Source of the DNA: Prevotella sp. | GTDB taxonomy: Bacteria > Bacteroidota > Bacteroidia > Bacteroidales > Bacteroidaceae | DNA length: 64,000 bases | Assembly: GCA_017469955.1 (NCBI GenBank) | Contig: JAFUFJ010000003.1 | Span: forward strand, 1-64,000 | Direction: 5' to 3' | Shown here: piece after piece, positions 1-7,998 of the stretch | Layout: each line of letters starts with the position of its first letter | Position numbering within the stretch: the stretch's first letter is position 1 | The notes under the pieces: model-generated | The model's database searches: none | What the model was told of the DNA's origin: nothing | What the model saw: the letters and a program-made list of their open reading frames with translations, nothing else | Made by a program: the position numbers and the translations under genes

Positions 1-4
1 AGGC

Positions 5-775
5 TCATCGGCGCACCGTCTTCCTGCCGTCCCTGATGTATATGCCCCTTCCGGGTGCCAACTCCAGCCGGCGTCCCTGCATGTCATAGGCCGTCTTCCG
101 GCCGTTGTCTTGTGGTGAAAGGGCAGGGCTGAGGCTGTCAACCAGGCCAAAGGTATCGGGCCAATTGGCTTCTTCAGCCCTGAAGATGCATGCATCCTGC
201 TCGTAGCAGGCCTGCAGTTGCGTCCAGGTGCCCAACCTGTTCCAGCCATGCCACTGCCCCAGCAGGCAATTGTATCCTATGTCTTCTGTCAGGATGGCAA
301 GCGGACCGTTCTCTGAAGGGTCGTCGGCGTCATATTCGGCCACCACCTGTATGCGCCGTTCTCCGCTGCCAGTCGACATCGATCCGACAGCCATCACCTT
401 GTGAACCGTCCTTCCTCCGTTCACCGTCCATGTGTCGCCAACCTCTAATCCGAAGTCCATCGCCAGTTCTTCTGTCGCCGATTCTGCCTCGACGGCAAAC
501 ACTTTCCCGGTTTCATCCTCACGAATCGCCCCGATATATGTCGGTCGCCGTACGCTGCCTGCGAACGACAACTCCATCATCTTTTTGTAGGTCTGTCCCT
601 TGATAATGGTGTCTCCTTCCACATAGGCGACGGCCGGCCATACCGTTTCCGTCATCGTTCCTCCCTGTTCACCAGTCCATGTCTTGCCGTTAACGGCAAA
701 TTGTGCCTTCATGTTTGTGCTTGCAAAAAGCAATAAGCAAGCTATCGGCAGCCTGTAATTAATATGTTTTCTCAT
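5..775 (-). CDS. secreted protein with type IX-type C-terminal tag
   Basis: I do not recognise the body of this 256-residue protein. The start chosen is the ATG giving MRKHINYRLPIACLLLF, because a basic N-terminus followed by a hydrophobic stretch ending near MKAQ makes a good signal peptide; an in-frame ATG lies 12 bases upstream. The C-terminus (YDMQGRRLELAPGRGIYI) matches the short C-terminal sorting tags of Prevotella secreted proteins, which suggests export by Sec and then the type IX system or surface attachment. The middle is rich in Trp, Gly and acidic residues and looks like a beta-rich domain. The stop codon lies five bases from the window edge, so the gene is complete. Confidence 0.75.
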   Translation of the reverse strand: MRKHINYRLPIACLLLFASTNMKAQFAVNGKTWTGEQGGTMTETVWPAVAYVEGDTIIKGQTYKKMMELSFAGSVRRPTYIGAIREDETGKVFAVEAESATEELAMDFGLEVGDTWTVNGGRTVHKVMAVGSMSTGSGERRIQVVAEYDADDPSENGPLAILTEDIGYNCLLGQWHGWNRLGTWTQLQACYEQDACIFRAEEANWPDTFGLVDSLSPALSPQDNGRKTAYDMQGRRLELAPGRGIYIRDGRKTVRR

Positions 776-894
776 CTGTAAAAGCATTTTTATGTTAGCG
801 TTATCTATATTTGCGTTATATAAATATCCTTCGTCAATCGTTAGAACGCTCTTTCATATATTCAAGTATACCGAGCGATGCCAATAGAAAAGCT

Positions 895-2205
895 TTACTT
901 CACATACTTCTTTCCGCCCTTTACATACACGCCTTTCTGCGGTTCCTCGACCAGACGGCGCCCCTGCAGGTCGCAGACTGGTGCGGGTTCAGTCGCTGAT
1001 GCGGAGCCTGTCTGTCCGATATTGGTGGGCAATTGCTGCACGTTGAGATGGTACACCTCCCCATTTCCGCCCATATAGAGGTCGTCTCCGTACAGGTGCA
1101 ACGAGGTGATGTCAGTGGTTTCCAGTTCTAAAGCCAGCTGCCACGTCTCACCGTTGTCGTCTGAACAATACAGGCAGTCTTTCTGTTCTGTGGCATCGCG
1201 CTTTCCTACAACATAGAGCCTGCTGGGGTTCGTTTCGCTGACTGCCAATGCATACAGGTAATAAGTCTTTCCGATAGTGGGAAGACCCGTTGTGAGATAT
1301 CGTCCAGACTTGAAGCTGTCGTCGGTCGCGAATACTCCCCTTTCGGTGAGCAGCAGCATGCGGTCCGGGGCTTGAGGGTGGAATATCGTGCTGTAGATGG
1401 TTTGCGGATCGGTCGTGCCAGGCTCTGTTTCCGTGGTATCTCCGATGCGCAGGACGTCGAATTCGGACGCTTCTCCGAAAGAATAGTACAGGAAGTATCG
1501 GGGTGTTTCAAAAAGAGTATTGGCGCCATAGAGCAGCACCTTGCGGTCGACACCTTGTCTGACTGCCACACTTCCCCATACCCGGTAGGGCTCTTGGTTG
1601 CCCGTATTCGGACCGTTCTCTGCCCAATGGTCGCCATCGTCGTTCGACACATAAAGCATCGTGGAGCCTCCCGTGAGGTCGTTTCCAGTGAAAAGCCGTT
1701 GCTTGCCCGTCGTGAATACCGCCAGATAGACATCTCCAGAGCCGGCGATGGCAATGTTTGTCATCAGGACTTTGTCGGGATTGTCGCTTACGAATGCAGG
1801 TGTGCAGTCGAAAAACGTTGCCCCTCCGTCAGACGAACGCAGGAGTGCAAAGTCGGCAGCCCAGAGGTTTGGATGCGAGCGTTCGCGCGATTCGTCAACT
1901 CTGATGGCCATCATCTTTGGACCGTTCTTGACGAAAAAAGAAATGGGCTGGCCCTGAAAAGCATATGATTCCCAGCCGTTCTTCTGCTTCAGGCTATAGG
2001 CAAACACTCCGTTTCGGGTCGCAGCAAAGAGCGTGTCGTCATAGATTTGCAGGTTGTCATAGCTCGTTTGCATCAGCATGCCAGTAGTTTCCACCACGCC
2101 TCCCGACAACTTGTCAAGTCCTGTAGGCATCAATATCTGTGAGAATCCGTGCAATGGCGCGACACATAGTATCGACAAAACCATCAGTTTGTTCAAGTTG
2201 TTCAT
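895..2205 (-). CDS. secreted BNR/Asp-box beta-propeller protein with C-terminal tag
   Basis: This protein of 436 residues starts with a signal peptide (MNNLNKLMVLSILCVAPLHG). A longer in-frame start at 2250 is possible, but it would put 15 hydrophilic residues before the signal peptide. Several Asp-box motifs are visible: SSDGGATF, SNDDGDHW and SDDNGETW. They mark BNR/sortilin-like beta-propeller blades. The C-terminus (CDLQGRRLVEEPQKGVYVKG) is a Prevotella-type sorting tag. It is therefore probably an exported or surface propeller. Asp-box propellers occur in sialidases and in many non-enzymatic proteins, and no catalytic motif was found that would choose between them. A good promoter lies at 2332-2362. 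Confidence 0.8.
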   Translation of the reverse strand: MNNLNKLMVLSILCVAPLHGFSQILMPTGLDKLSGGVVETTGMLMQTSYDNLQIYDDTLFAATRNGVFAYSLKQKNGWESYAFQGQPISFFVKNGPKMMAIRVDESRERSHPNLWAADFALLRSSDGGATFFDCTPAFVSDNPDKVLMTNIAIAGSGDVYLAVFTTGKQRLFTGNDLTGGSTMLYVSNDDGDHWAENGPNTGNQEPYRVWGSVAVRQGVDRKVLLYGANTLFETPRYFLYYSFGEASEFDVLRIGDTTETEPGTTDPQTIYSTIFHPQAPDRMLLLTERGVFATDDSFKSGRYLTTGLPTIGKTYYLYALAVSETNPSRLYVVGKRDATEQKDCLYCSDDNGETWQLALELETTDITSLHLYGDDLYMGGNGEVYHLNVQQLPTNIGQTGSASATEPAPVCDLQGRRLVEEPQKGVYVKGGKKYVK

Positions 2206-2293
2206 GCTATTCCGTTTGGGTTCGGATTGACAGTTGTTGTCTTTCCGCATGTTATTTCTTCTCTCTCAATTCTGTATATTTTGTCCAGAAGGT

Positions 2294-2311
2294 GGTGTCT
2301 GCACAGACACC
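2294..2311. other. perfect 8-bp hairpin in the 5' leader of the Asp-box gene
   Basis: GGTGTCTG and CAGACACC are separated by two bases. The hairpin sits between the predicted transcription start (about 2325) and the start codon at 2205, so it would be in the untranslated leader. There is no T-run after it on the minus strand. Its role is unknown. Confidence 0.45.
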
Positions 2312-2331
2312 AGGTTCTGCTTTCTCGGTTG

Positions 2332-2362
2332 CAAAGATAGGTTTTTCTGATATCAAGCCAAA
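2332..2362 (-). promoter_or_regulatory. Bacteroidota promoter for the Asp-box gene
   Basis: On the minus strand TTTG (2359-2362) is followed after 19 bases by TATCTTTG (2332-2339). This matches the -33 TTTG and -7 TAnnTTTG elements of the Bacteroidota primary sigma factor, with correct spacing. Confidence 0.75.
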
Positions 2363-2423
2363 GAAAGCAGAAAGTTTTTTCTATAAAGATTCCGGTTCCC
2401 GGCGTCGGCCACGGCGGTTGTTC

Positions 2424-2533
2424 CGGCGAACCGAAGGGAATTCCGGCCGTACACCTAAGGAATATGCCCCATACACCTATGATGTACGGGACATACATGT
2501 GCCTGGTATTAAGCATACCAACGGCATGTACAG
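2424..2533. repeat. 22-bp tandem quasi-palindrome element, CATAC class, five units
   Basis: Five 22-bp units begin at 2424, 2446, 2468, 2490 and 2512. Units two to five have left arms such as GTACA, CATACA and GCATAC and right arms such as ATATGC, TGTACG and ATGTAC, so each unit is an imperfect dyad. The first unit is different (CGGCGAA...AATTCCG). The period and arm sequences match the elements at 53672 and 56029. It lies upstream of the promoter of the Asp-box gene and downstream of the GLUG-repeat gene. Apart from this element, two hairpins and the promoter, nothing else was seen in 2251-2717. Confidence 0.65.
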
Positions 2534-2598
2534 GCAGGTATGCCAAGCGATGCCGGCGGGAAGGCTGGGACGGATGTTGGCGACTGGAAGCCTTTGAA

Positions 2599-2622
2599 CC
2601 CGAGAAGAGGCTGGTTCTCGGG
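2599..2622. other. hairpin CCCGAGAA / TTCTCGGG
   Basis: An 8-bp perfect stem with an 8-base loop lies between the terminator of the GLUG gene and the 22-bp element. It has no T-run. It may be a second terminator stem or an isolated relative of the 22-bp units, since its arms contain GAGAA/TTCTC. Confidence 0.35.
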
Positions 2623-2649
2623 CTGCAGACGTGCCGTTGAGGGGACAGA

Positions 2650-2687
2650 AAGAAAAGGCGTGTCTGCCAGATGGCTGGCAGACACGC
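2650..2687 (-). terminator. Rho-independent terminator of the GLUG-repeat gene
   Basis: The stem GCGTGTCTGCCA / TGGCAGACACGC is 12 bp and perfect (2658-2687). On the minus strand it is followed by CTTTTCTTTC. It lies about 30 bases after the stop codon at 2718. Confidence 0.85.
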
Positions 2688-2717
2688 TCTTGATGTGTGG
2701 GAGTTTCCGGGAAGAGC

Positions 2718-5651
2718 TTACTTGACAATGTACTTCTTCACGGTGCCATCGGCAAGGCGTACGATGTTGATGCCCTTCTGCATCTCGTTCACTCTCGTGC
2801 CGTTGACGGTGTAAAGCTGTGCACCCTTGGCCGTGAGACGCTCGCTGACGGTCGGCTTTTCGATGCCCGTTCCGTCGTTGGTATACTTGCTTCCGTCGTA
2901 GTAGATCTTCGCATGGTTGCCGTGCAGCACGGGGAAGTCATCGGATCCAAGGGTTTGCAGGAATCGCTCTACGCCGCTTTCGCTGCCGTTGAGCTTGAAG
3001 CAGAGTTCGCCATTGGTGATGGCTTCGTCGGAGACGACGGTCACCTGGGTGCCCATGTTCTCGTAGCAGTTGATGAATTGTGATCCGCCATCCTCGCGGG
3101 CGAAGGTGCGAACACCGTCGACACCAGAGACATAACCGATGTTGTAGCAGTTCTCGACAAGGGCGTTTTTGCCCAGCCATCCTGAGATACCAGCACTTTC
3201 GCGCTGACCAGTCACCTCGCCAGTGTTATAGCAATTGCGCAGGGTGACATGCAGTTCGCTCAGGTCGTTCACACCGAAGATGCCGGCTGCGTTGGCACTT
3301 TCGGTCACGACCACTTCGGCTTCATTGCCGCAGTTCTCGATGAGCAACTCTCCGCCATGTATGCTTGCTCCCACAATACCGGCAGCGTAGCCTGCTGCGC
3401 GAACCATGCATGTGGCGTCGACTGTTACGTTCTTGACCACAGCACCACCGCTCACTACGCCGATCAATCCATGGTTGTCGTCATTAGCATCGATATTCAT
3501 GTTGGAGATGATGTGGCCCTGTCCGTCGAACGTTCCTGTGTAAGGATAGTCACGAGTACCGATACCTCCATAGGTCAACTCATCGCCCATATCGATATCT
3601 GCATCGAGGGTGATGATGACGTTTTGGCGTGCAATACCAAGATTAACCTCGTCGGCTATGTCCATCAGCTGCGATGCTTTGGTGATGAGTCGGGCGTCAC
3701 AATTCACGCAAACGCCGTTGGCGTCATACTCATGCCGGGCACGTGTGGGCTGTCCGTCGGTGTTAGTATACTCGATATCGTCGGGAGTTCCGTCGCACTT
3801 CAGGGTGCCAACAGCATAGACAACCTTATGGCTGTCGAACGGGAAAGGATAGGCATCTTCGCCGATATTCTGGTACCAGCTGCTGCCTCCGCTTACCTTT
3901 CCGTTGAGCAGATAGGCCAGTTCGCCGCTCTTCAGCGTAGCAAAGTCGATCTGTGCGGCACCGGTGTTCTCGCCTGTGCCATAGGCATCAACAAAGAAAC
4001 TGTTGATGACAGTCGGGTTGTTACGGCAGATGACAGCATTACTTTCGGCAATGTTCACCACCAGTTCGCCGGCCACATAGCAGTTGATGAACTGAGTGTC
4101 GCGTCCGCTATGGGTATAGCCCACGATGCCTCCGACGCCATGACAGTTGTCGGCAAGGATGTCTCCAAGGGCAGCACAGTTGCGGAAGATGATGTTGTCG
4201 TGGACCACGGCGCTGATGCCTCCATGTGTGGCATCGCCTGACATGGTACCGGTGATGGTCACGTCGGTGATGACATTCTCGATGAGTGTGGCCTCCCAAG
4301 AGTCGACAAACAAGCCTCCGGCAAATTGAGCGCTGGTCTCAATCTCGCCTTTCACAAAGAGGTTCTTGACAGTTGCGCCCTCAAGATAGCAGAAAAGGGC
4401 TGCGTTGTTCTCGGTGCGATAGTAGTTGACCGTCACGCTGTGCTGCTGTCCGTCGAACACGCCCTTGAAGCGTTTCTCGGTTCCGATCATCACATCTTGG
4501 GCAGTGTACTCGCTGAAGTCGATGTCGGCTGTCAGTTTAGCCTTGGCAGTATTGTCGCCTTTGTTCACCAGAGCAGCAAACCAGTTGAGCTCCTTGGCAT
4601 TGCCAATCTGGTAGAAACCGTCGGCAAGTGTCACATAATCGGGATTGACATTGCCACAGACAGAGCAGACTCCGTCGATAAACTGGTGAGGAGTGGGCAC
4701 GGAAGCGTCGGTGTTGCTGAAGTTGTTGGCATCGCCTGCCGGGGTACCATCACAGTTAAGCGTGCCCACAGCATAGACCACTCCGTGGCTGTTGAAGGGC
4801 ACGGGATGGGCGTCAACAGACTGTCCGTTGTCGAGGTTCTGGAACCAAACAGCATCAGTAGCCTTGTTGCCGTTGAGCATGTAGGCAAGCGCTCCGCTGG
4901 CAACGGCTTCGTTTTCAACAAATGTCACCTGACTGCCAAAAGTCTCATAGCAATTGACTACGGTGCAGTCGCCATTGCGAAGAAACGTGTTGGTGCCGTC
5001 GAGGCCGGTGACCTCTCCTGTGTTGTAACAGTTTGAAATGACAGACTTCGTGCCGACCCAGCCGCAGATAGCTGCCGTCTCGCGTCCGCCTTGAATGCTG
5101 CCAGTGTTGTAGCAGTTGGAGATGATGAACGTGCAGCTGCTGCCCATGCTGACGCCAATAATGCCGGCACCGTTGGCTCCGGCTGCGATGATGTCGGCTT
5201 CATTGCCACAGTTCTCAATGACTGCTGTGCCTCCACCGTTACTTCCGCCGACGAGTCCGGCAACAAAGTCGTTGCCCGTCACATAGCATGTCTCGTCGAT
5301 AATGATGTTGCGAATGACGGCACCACCGCCGATCACGCCGAAGAGACCTTGGTAGTTGTCGGAAGAGTCGAGCACCATGTTCTTGATGCGGTGCTGCTGT
5401 CCGTCGAAGTTTCCTACATAGGCAAAGCCTTCCATGCCGATGGGGAAGAAGAGCTTTCCTGCAAGATCAATGTCTGCAGTGAGCACGGCATTGGCCGAAG
5501 TGTTGCCGTCGACCACGAGAGTTGAGAAGGCAATCAGGTCGTCGGCATTGTCGATCTGGTAGATACCGTCCTTCTCTGAAATGGCCCATGCATTGCTGCT
5601 CATCCATCCGAAAGCAATGGTAAGCAGCGCAACGAGTAGATTTCTTTTCAT
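2718..5651 (-). CDS. large secreted GLUG-repeat protein with C-terminal tag
   Basis: The start at 5651 gives MKRNLLVALLTIAFGWMSSN, a clear signal peptide; codons upstream belong to the leader. The mature part of this 977-residue protein has three long homologous segments. Each opens with a line such as DGIYQIDNADDLIAFSTLV or DGFYQIGNAKELNWFAALV and then has GLUG-type repeats (GLFGVIGGGAVIRNI, AGLVGGSNGG, NCYNTGEVTG). Such repeats form right-handed beta-helix-like or fibrous folds in surface adhesins and peptidases. Short links contain CXXC pairs (CSVCGNV, CVNCDAR). The end (LYTVNGTRVNEMQKGINIVR) is a sorting tag. No enzymatic motif was found, so a surface adhesin or stalk is the likely role. 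Confidence 0.8.
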   Translation of the reverse strand: MKRNLLVALLTIAFGWMSSNAWAISEKDGIYQIDNADDLIAFSTLVVDGNTSANAVLTADIDLAGKLFFPIGMEGFAYVGNFDGQQHRIKNMVLDSSDNYQGLFGVIGGGAVIRNIIIDETCYVTGNDFVAGLVGGSNGGGTAVIENCGNEADIIAAGANGAGIIGVSMGSSCTFIISNCYNTGSIQGGRETAAICGWVGTKSVISNCYNTGEVTGLDGTNTFLRNGDCTVVNCYETFGSQVTFVENEAVASGALAYMLNGNKATDAVWFQNLDNGQSVDAHPVPFNSHGVVYAVGTLNCDGTPAGDANNFSNTDASVPTPHQFIDGVCSVCGNVNPDYVTLADGFYQIGNAKELNWFAALVNKGDNTAKAKLTADIDFSEYTAQDVMIGTEKRFKGVFDGQQHSVTVNYYRTENNAALFCYLEGATVKNLFVKGEIETSAQFAGGLFVDSWEATLIENVITDVTITGTMSGDATHGGISAVVHDNIIFRNCAALGDILADNCHGVGGIVGYTHSGRDTQFINCYVAGELVVNIAESNAVICRNNPTVINSFFVDAYGTGENTGAAQIDFATLKSGELAYLLNGKVSGGSSWYQNIGEDAYPFPFDSHKVVYAVGTLKCDGTPDDIEYTNTDGQPTRARHEYDANGVCVNCDARLITKASQLMDIADEVNLGIARQNVIITLDADIDMGDELTYGGIGTRDYPYTGTFDGQGHIISNMNIDANDDNHGLIGVVSGGAVVKNVTVDATCMVRAAGYAAGIVGASIHGGELLIENCGNEAEVVVTESANAAGIFGVNDLSELHVTLRNCYNTGEVTGQRESAGISGWLGKNALVENCYNIGYVSGVDGVRTFAREDGGSQFINCYENMGTQVTVVSDEAITNGELCFKLNGSESGVERFLQTLGSDDFPVLHGNHAKIYYDGSKYTNDGTGIEKPTVSERLTAKGAQLYTVNGTRVNEMQKGINIVRLADGTVKKYIVK

Positions 5652-5730
5652 GTTCTTTACGTTTTTAGTTCTTAAAATATTGTTAGTGTAATCTTTCTGT
5701 TGAAGGCTTTTCCGCGTGATATGCCATTTG

Positions 5731-5738
5731 CAAAGGTA
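5731..5738 (-). promoter_or_regulatory. -7 element for the GLUG-repeat gene
   Basis: TACCTTTG on the minus strand, with TTGCAC about 18-20 bases upstream, lies about 80 bases before the start codon at 5651. The rest of 5739-6000 is AT-rich and contains only the hairpin at 5888. Confidence 0.6.
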
Positions 5739-5887
5739 CGATATTCTACGTGCGTGCAAGAAAAAAACATGAAAATATAAGAAGAAAAACATTTGAAAAA
5801 TTGCAATCTGCTGGTTTTCAATGTGATTGTAATGTTTGAGACGTGGGTTTTGTATAAAGGAAATCGCATATAAACAGCCTCGTTTTT

Positions 5888-5911
5888 GGTCCAAGAGCGT
5901 GCTCATGGACC
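5888..5911. other. nested hairpin GGTCCA / TGGACC
   Basis: GGTCCA and TGGACC enclose a second stem, GAGC / GCTC. On the plus strand the next bases include a run of five T; on the minus strand a run of A follows. It lies between the yqeY terminator and the GLUG gene promoter and no plus-strand gene ends here. It may be a reserve terminator or a decayed repeat. Confidence 0.35.
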
Positions 5912-6000
5912 TGCTTTTTGCAAGATTTTTTTGAAAAGAAGGGTGTCTTCTATTTGGAAGAAGAGGGCTGGCAGCACGGCACGGAGTTGGCGTTAGAGCA

Positions 6001-6034
6001 AAAAAAGCCGTGCCCCGAAGTGGACGGAGCACGG
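6001..6034 (-). terminator. terminator after the yqeY-like gene
   Basis: On the minus strand CCGTGC ... GCACGG is followed by a T-run (AAAAAA at 6001-6006 on the plus strand). It lies 30 bases after the yqeY stop and would end the division-cluster transcript. Confidence 0.75.
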
Positions 6035-6063
6035 AAGTTGTTAGCGTATTAGGTAAGGGATTG

Positions 6064-6513
6064 TTATCCAAGAAGTTGCTTGACGATGGCAGAAATGGTG
6101 CGCCCGTCGGCGCGTCCGGCCATCTGTTTGCTGGCCAGTCCCATGACCTTTCCCATGTCTTTCATGCCTTCAGCGCCGGTTTCGGCAATGATGGCCTTGA
6201 CAATCTGGCTGATCTCAGTCTCGGTGAGGGCCTGCGGAAGGTATTCTTCGATGACCTTCACCTGTGCCGTCTCTGCTTCGGCAAGGTCTTGACGGCCGTT
6301 GCTGGCGAAGGTTTGTGCCGACTCTCTTCCTTGCTTGGCAAGCTTTTGGATGATTTTCAGGGCTGCTGCGTCGTCGAGAGTGTCGTTGGCTCCCGGGGCG
6401 GTTTTTGCCTCGAGAAACACCTTTTTGATGTTTCTCAATGTCTCCAGTCTCACTTTATCACGGGCTTTCATGGCACCCTTGATGTCTTCGTTTATCTGGT
6501 CGAATAGTGTCAT
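6064..6513 (-). CDS. GatB/YqeY domain protein
   Basis: The 149-residue protein beginning MTLFDQINEDIKGAMKARDK has the typical length and sequence of YqeY, a helical domain related to the tRNA-binding tail domain of the GatB amidotransferase subunit. Family hallmarks are LETLRNIKK near the start, EEYLPQ in the middle and GKVMGLASKQMAGRADG near the end. Its cellular role is not firmly established. The start at 6513 is chosen because upstream in-frame codons are basic filler with no family similarity. It lies 70 bp after ftsZ and precedes a strong terminator, so it is probably the last gene of the division operon. Confidence 0.88.
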   Translation of the reverse strand: MTLFDQINEDIKGAMKARDKVRLETLRNIKKVFLEAKTAPGANDTLDDAAALKIIQKLAKQGRESAQTFASNGRQDLAEAETAQVKVIEEYLPQALTETEISQIVKAIIAETGAEGMKDMGKVMGLASKQMAGRADGRTISAIVKQLLG

Positions 6514-6583
6514 AGTCTTCTTTTTTATACGGTGAACGATTGTTTGCTGTCGGGTTTTCGGTTTGGACGACGCGGTTGATGGC

Positions 6584-7912
6584 CTATGCAAAGCTGATGA
6601 TGCCGGGTGCCGGTTCGGCAGAATCTTCCTTCACGACGGGCTTTCCTCCGTTGGCAATGCTGCGGATTTCTTCCAATACTGCGCGGGTACGCTTGTAGGT
6701 CGGCGAGGTTTCCACGGCCTGAATGACGTCTTCATTGTCGAGATCTTCGGGACGGAAGAGGAAGATGTGCGGGCGACGCTTGTACATGCTCGTCTTTCCG
6801 TTGTCTCCATAATAGTGTTCACGACGACTGAGCTTCTCGGCACGTTTCTCCTCTTCGCGTGCAATGCGGTCGGCTTCTTCGGCAGAAAGCTTCTTGCCGA
6901 GGTGGGTGTTCATGCCGTCAACGTCTTCGATGCCGAAGCCTGTAGCGAGAATAGTCACCTTGACCTTCTTGCCGAGCGACGGGTCTACCGACATGCCCCA
7001 TTTGATTTCAAAGTCGCTTGAGAACTTCGACATGAACTCGTGGATGTCGTTCATCTCGTCCATCATCAGTTCAGAATTCTCGCCTTCGCCGTTGCTGAAG
7101 CTGATGCTGAGCAGGATTTTCTTGGAGTTGAAGATGTCATTGTCGTTGAGAAGGGGAGAGTGGAGGGCATCGTCGATGGCCTTCTTCACGCGTCCTTCAC
7201 CTTCTCCATAGCCTGTTGACATGATGGCTACACCACCATCCTTCAGCACAGTCTTGACGTCATTGAAGTCAAGGTTCATGAAACCGTGGGTGGTGATGAT
7301 CTCTGCGATCGACCGGGCTGCCACACTAAGCGTATCATCGGCCTTGCTAAATGCGCCGAGCAACGAGAAGTCGGGATAGATTTCGCGCAGGCGTTCGTTG
7401 TTGATGACGAGTAGGGCATCGACGTGTTTCGACATCTCTTCTACTCCGTCAAGGGCTTGGTCGATCTTCTTCTCTCCTTCGAAGCGGAAGGGAATGGTGA
7501 CGATGCCTACGGTCAGAATGCCCATTTCCTTTGACACACGGGCAATGACGGGTGCTGCTCCCGTGCCTGTTCCGCCTCCCATGCCGGCAGTAATGAAAGC
7601 CATGCGGGTTCCGTCGTTCAGCATGGCCTTGATGTCATCCATGGTTTCTTCGGCAGCCTGACGGGCCTTTTCGGGCTTGTTGCCTGCTCCAAGTCCTTCT
7701 TTTCCAAGCTGCAGATGGACAGGAACGGGAGAGTCGTTGAGCGCCTGGTTGTCGGTATTGCACAATACGAAGGTGACATCATGGATGCCTTCGCGATACA
7801 TGTGGTTCACGGCATTGCCACCTCCGCCACCAACTCCAATCACTTTAATGATGCTTTGCTCTTGTTCGGGCTCGCCGAAGTCAAGAATCGAGAAATTATG
7901 GTTGTCGTTCAT
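6584..7912 (-). CDS. ftsZ: cell division GTPase FtsZ
   Basis: FtsZ is the tubulin-like GTPase that assembles the cytokinetic ring at mid-cell. The 442-residue sequence has the N-terminal glycine-rich loop (IGVGGGGGNAVNHM, about residues 25-38), the tubulin signature GGGTGTG at 112-118 and the T7-loop motif NLDFNDVKTVL that completes the GTPase site of the neighbouring subunit. The polymerising core ends at about residue 320; the tail is long and charged, with a terminal ETSPTYKRTRA segment followed by PGIISFA, rather than the E. coli-type C-terminal peptide. It follows ftsA by 86 bp in the same direction. Confidence 0.98.
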   Translation of the reverse strand: MNDNHNFSILDFGEPEQEQSIIKVIGVGGGGGNAVNHMYREGIHDVTFVLCNTDNQALNDSPVPVHLQLGKEGLGAGNKPEKARQAAEETMDDIKAMLNDGTRMAFITAGMGGGTGTGAAPVIARVSKEMGILTVGIVTIPFRFEGEKKIDQALDGVEEMSKHVDALLVINNERLREIYPDFSLLGAFSKADDTLSVAARSIAEIITTHGFMNLDFNDVKTVLKDGGVAIMSTGYGEGEGRVKKAIDDALHSPLLNDNDIFNSKKILLSISFSNGEGENSELMMDEMNDIHEFMSKFSSDFEIKWGMSVDPSLGKKVKVTILATGFGIEDVDGMNTHLGKKLSAEEADRIAREEEKRAEKLSRREHYYGDNGKTSMYKRRPHIFLFRPEDLDNEDVIQAVETSPTYKRTRAVLEEIRSIANGGKPVVKEDSAEPAPGIISFA

Positions 7913-7998
7913 AATCGTCTTCGTTTGTTGTTTACGGTTTTTTCTTGTACCTTATATAATATAGTCTCTGAGGGATGAGGATTGTCGGATTGACGATA

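Noticed and set aside
3249..4241. 330-residue open frame on the plus strand
   Set aside because: It is the antisense shadow of the GLUG-repeat gene; its sequence has no domain and the minus-strand frame has signal peptide, repeats and tag.
5888..5911. Terminator of an unlisted plus-strand gene
   Set aside because: No plus-strand gene ends near it; the only open frames there are antisense to known genes or run into AT-rich leader sequence.
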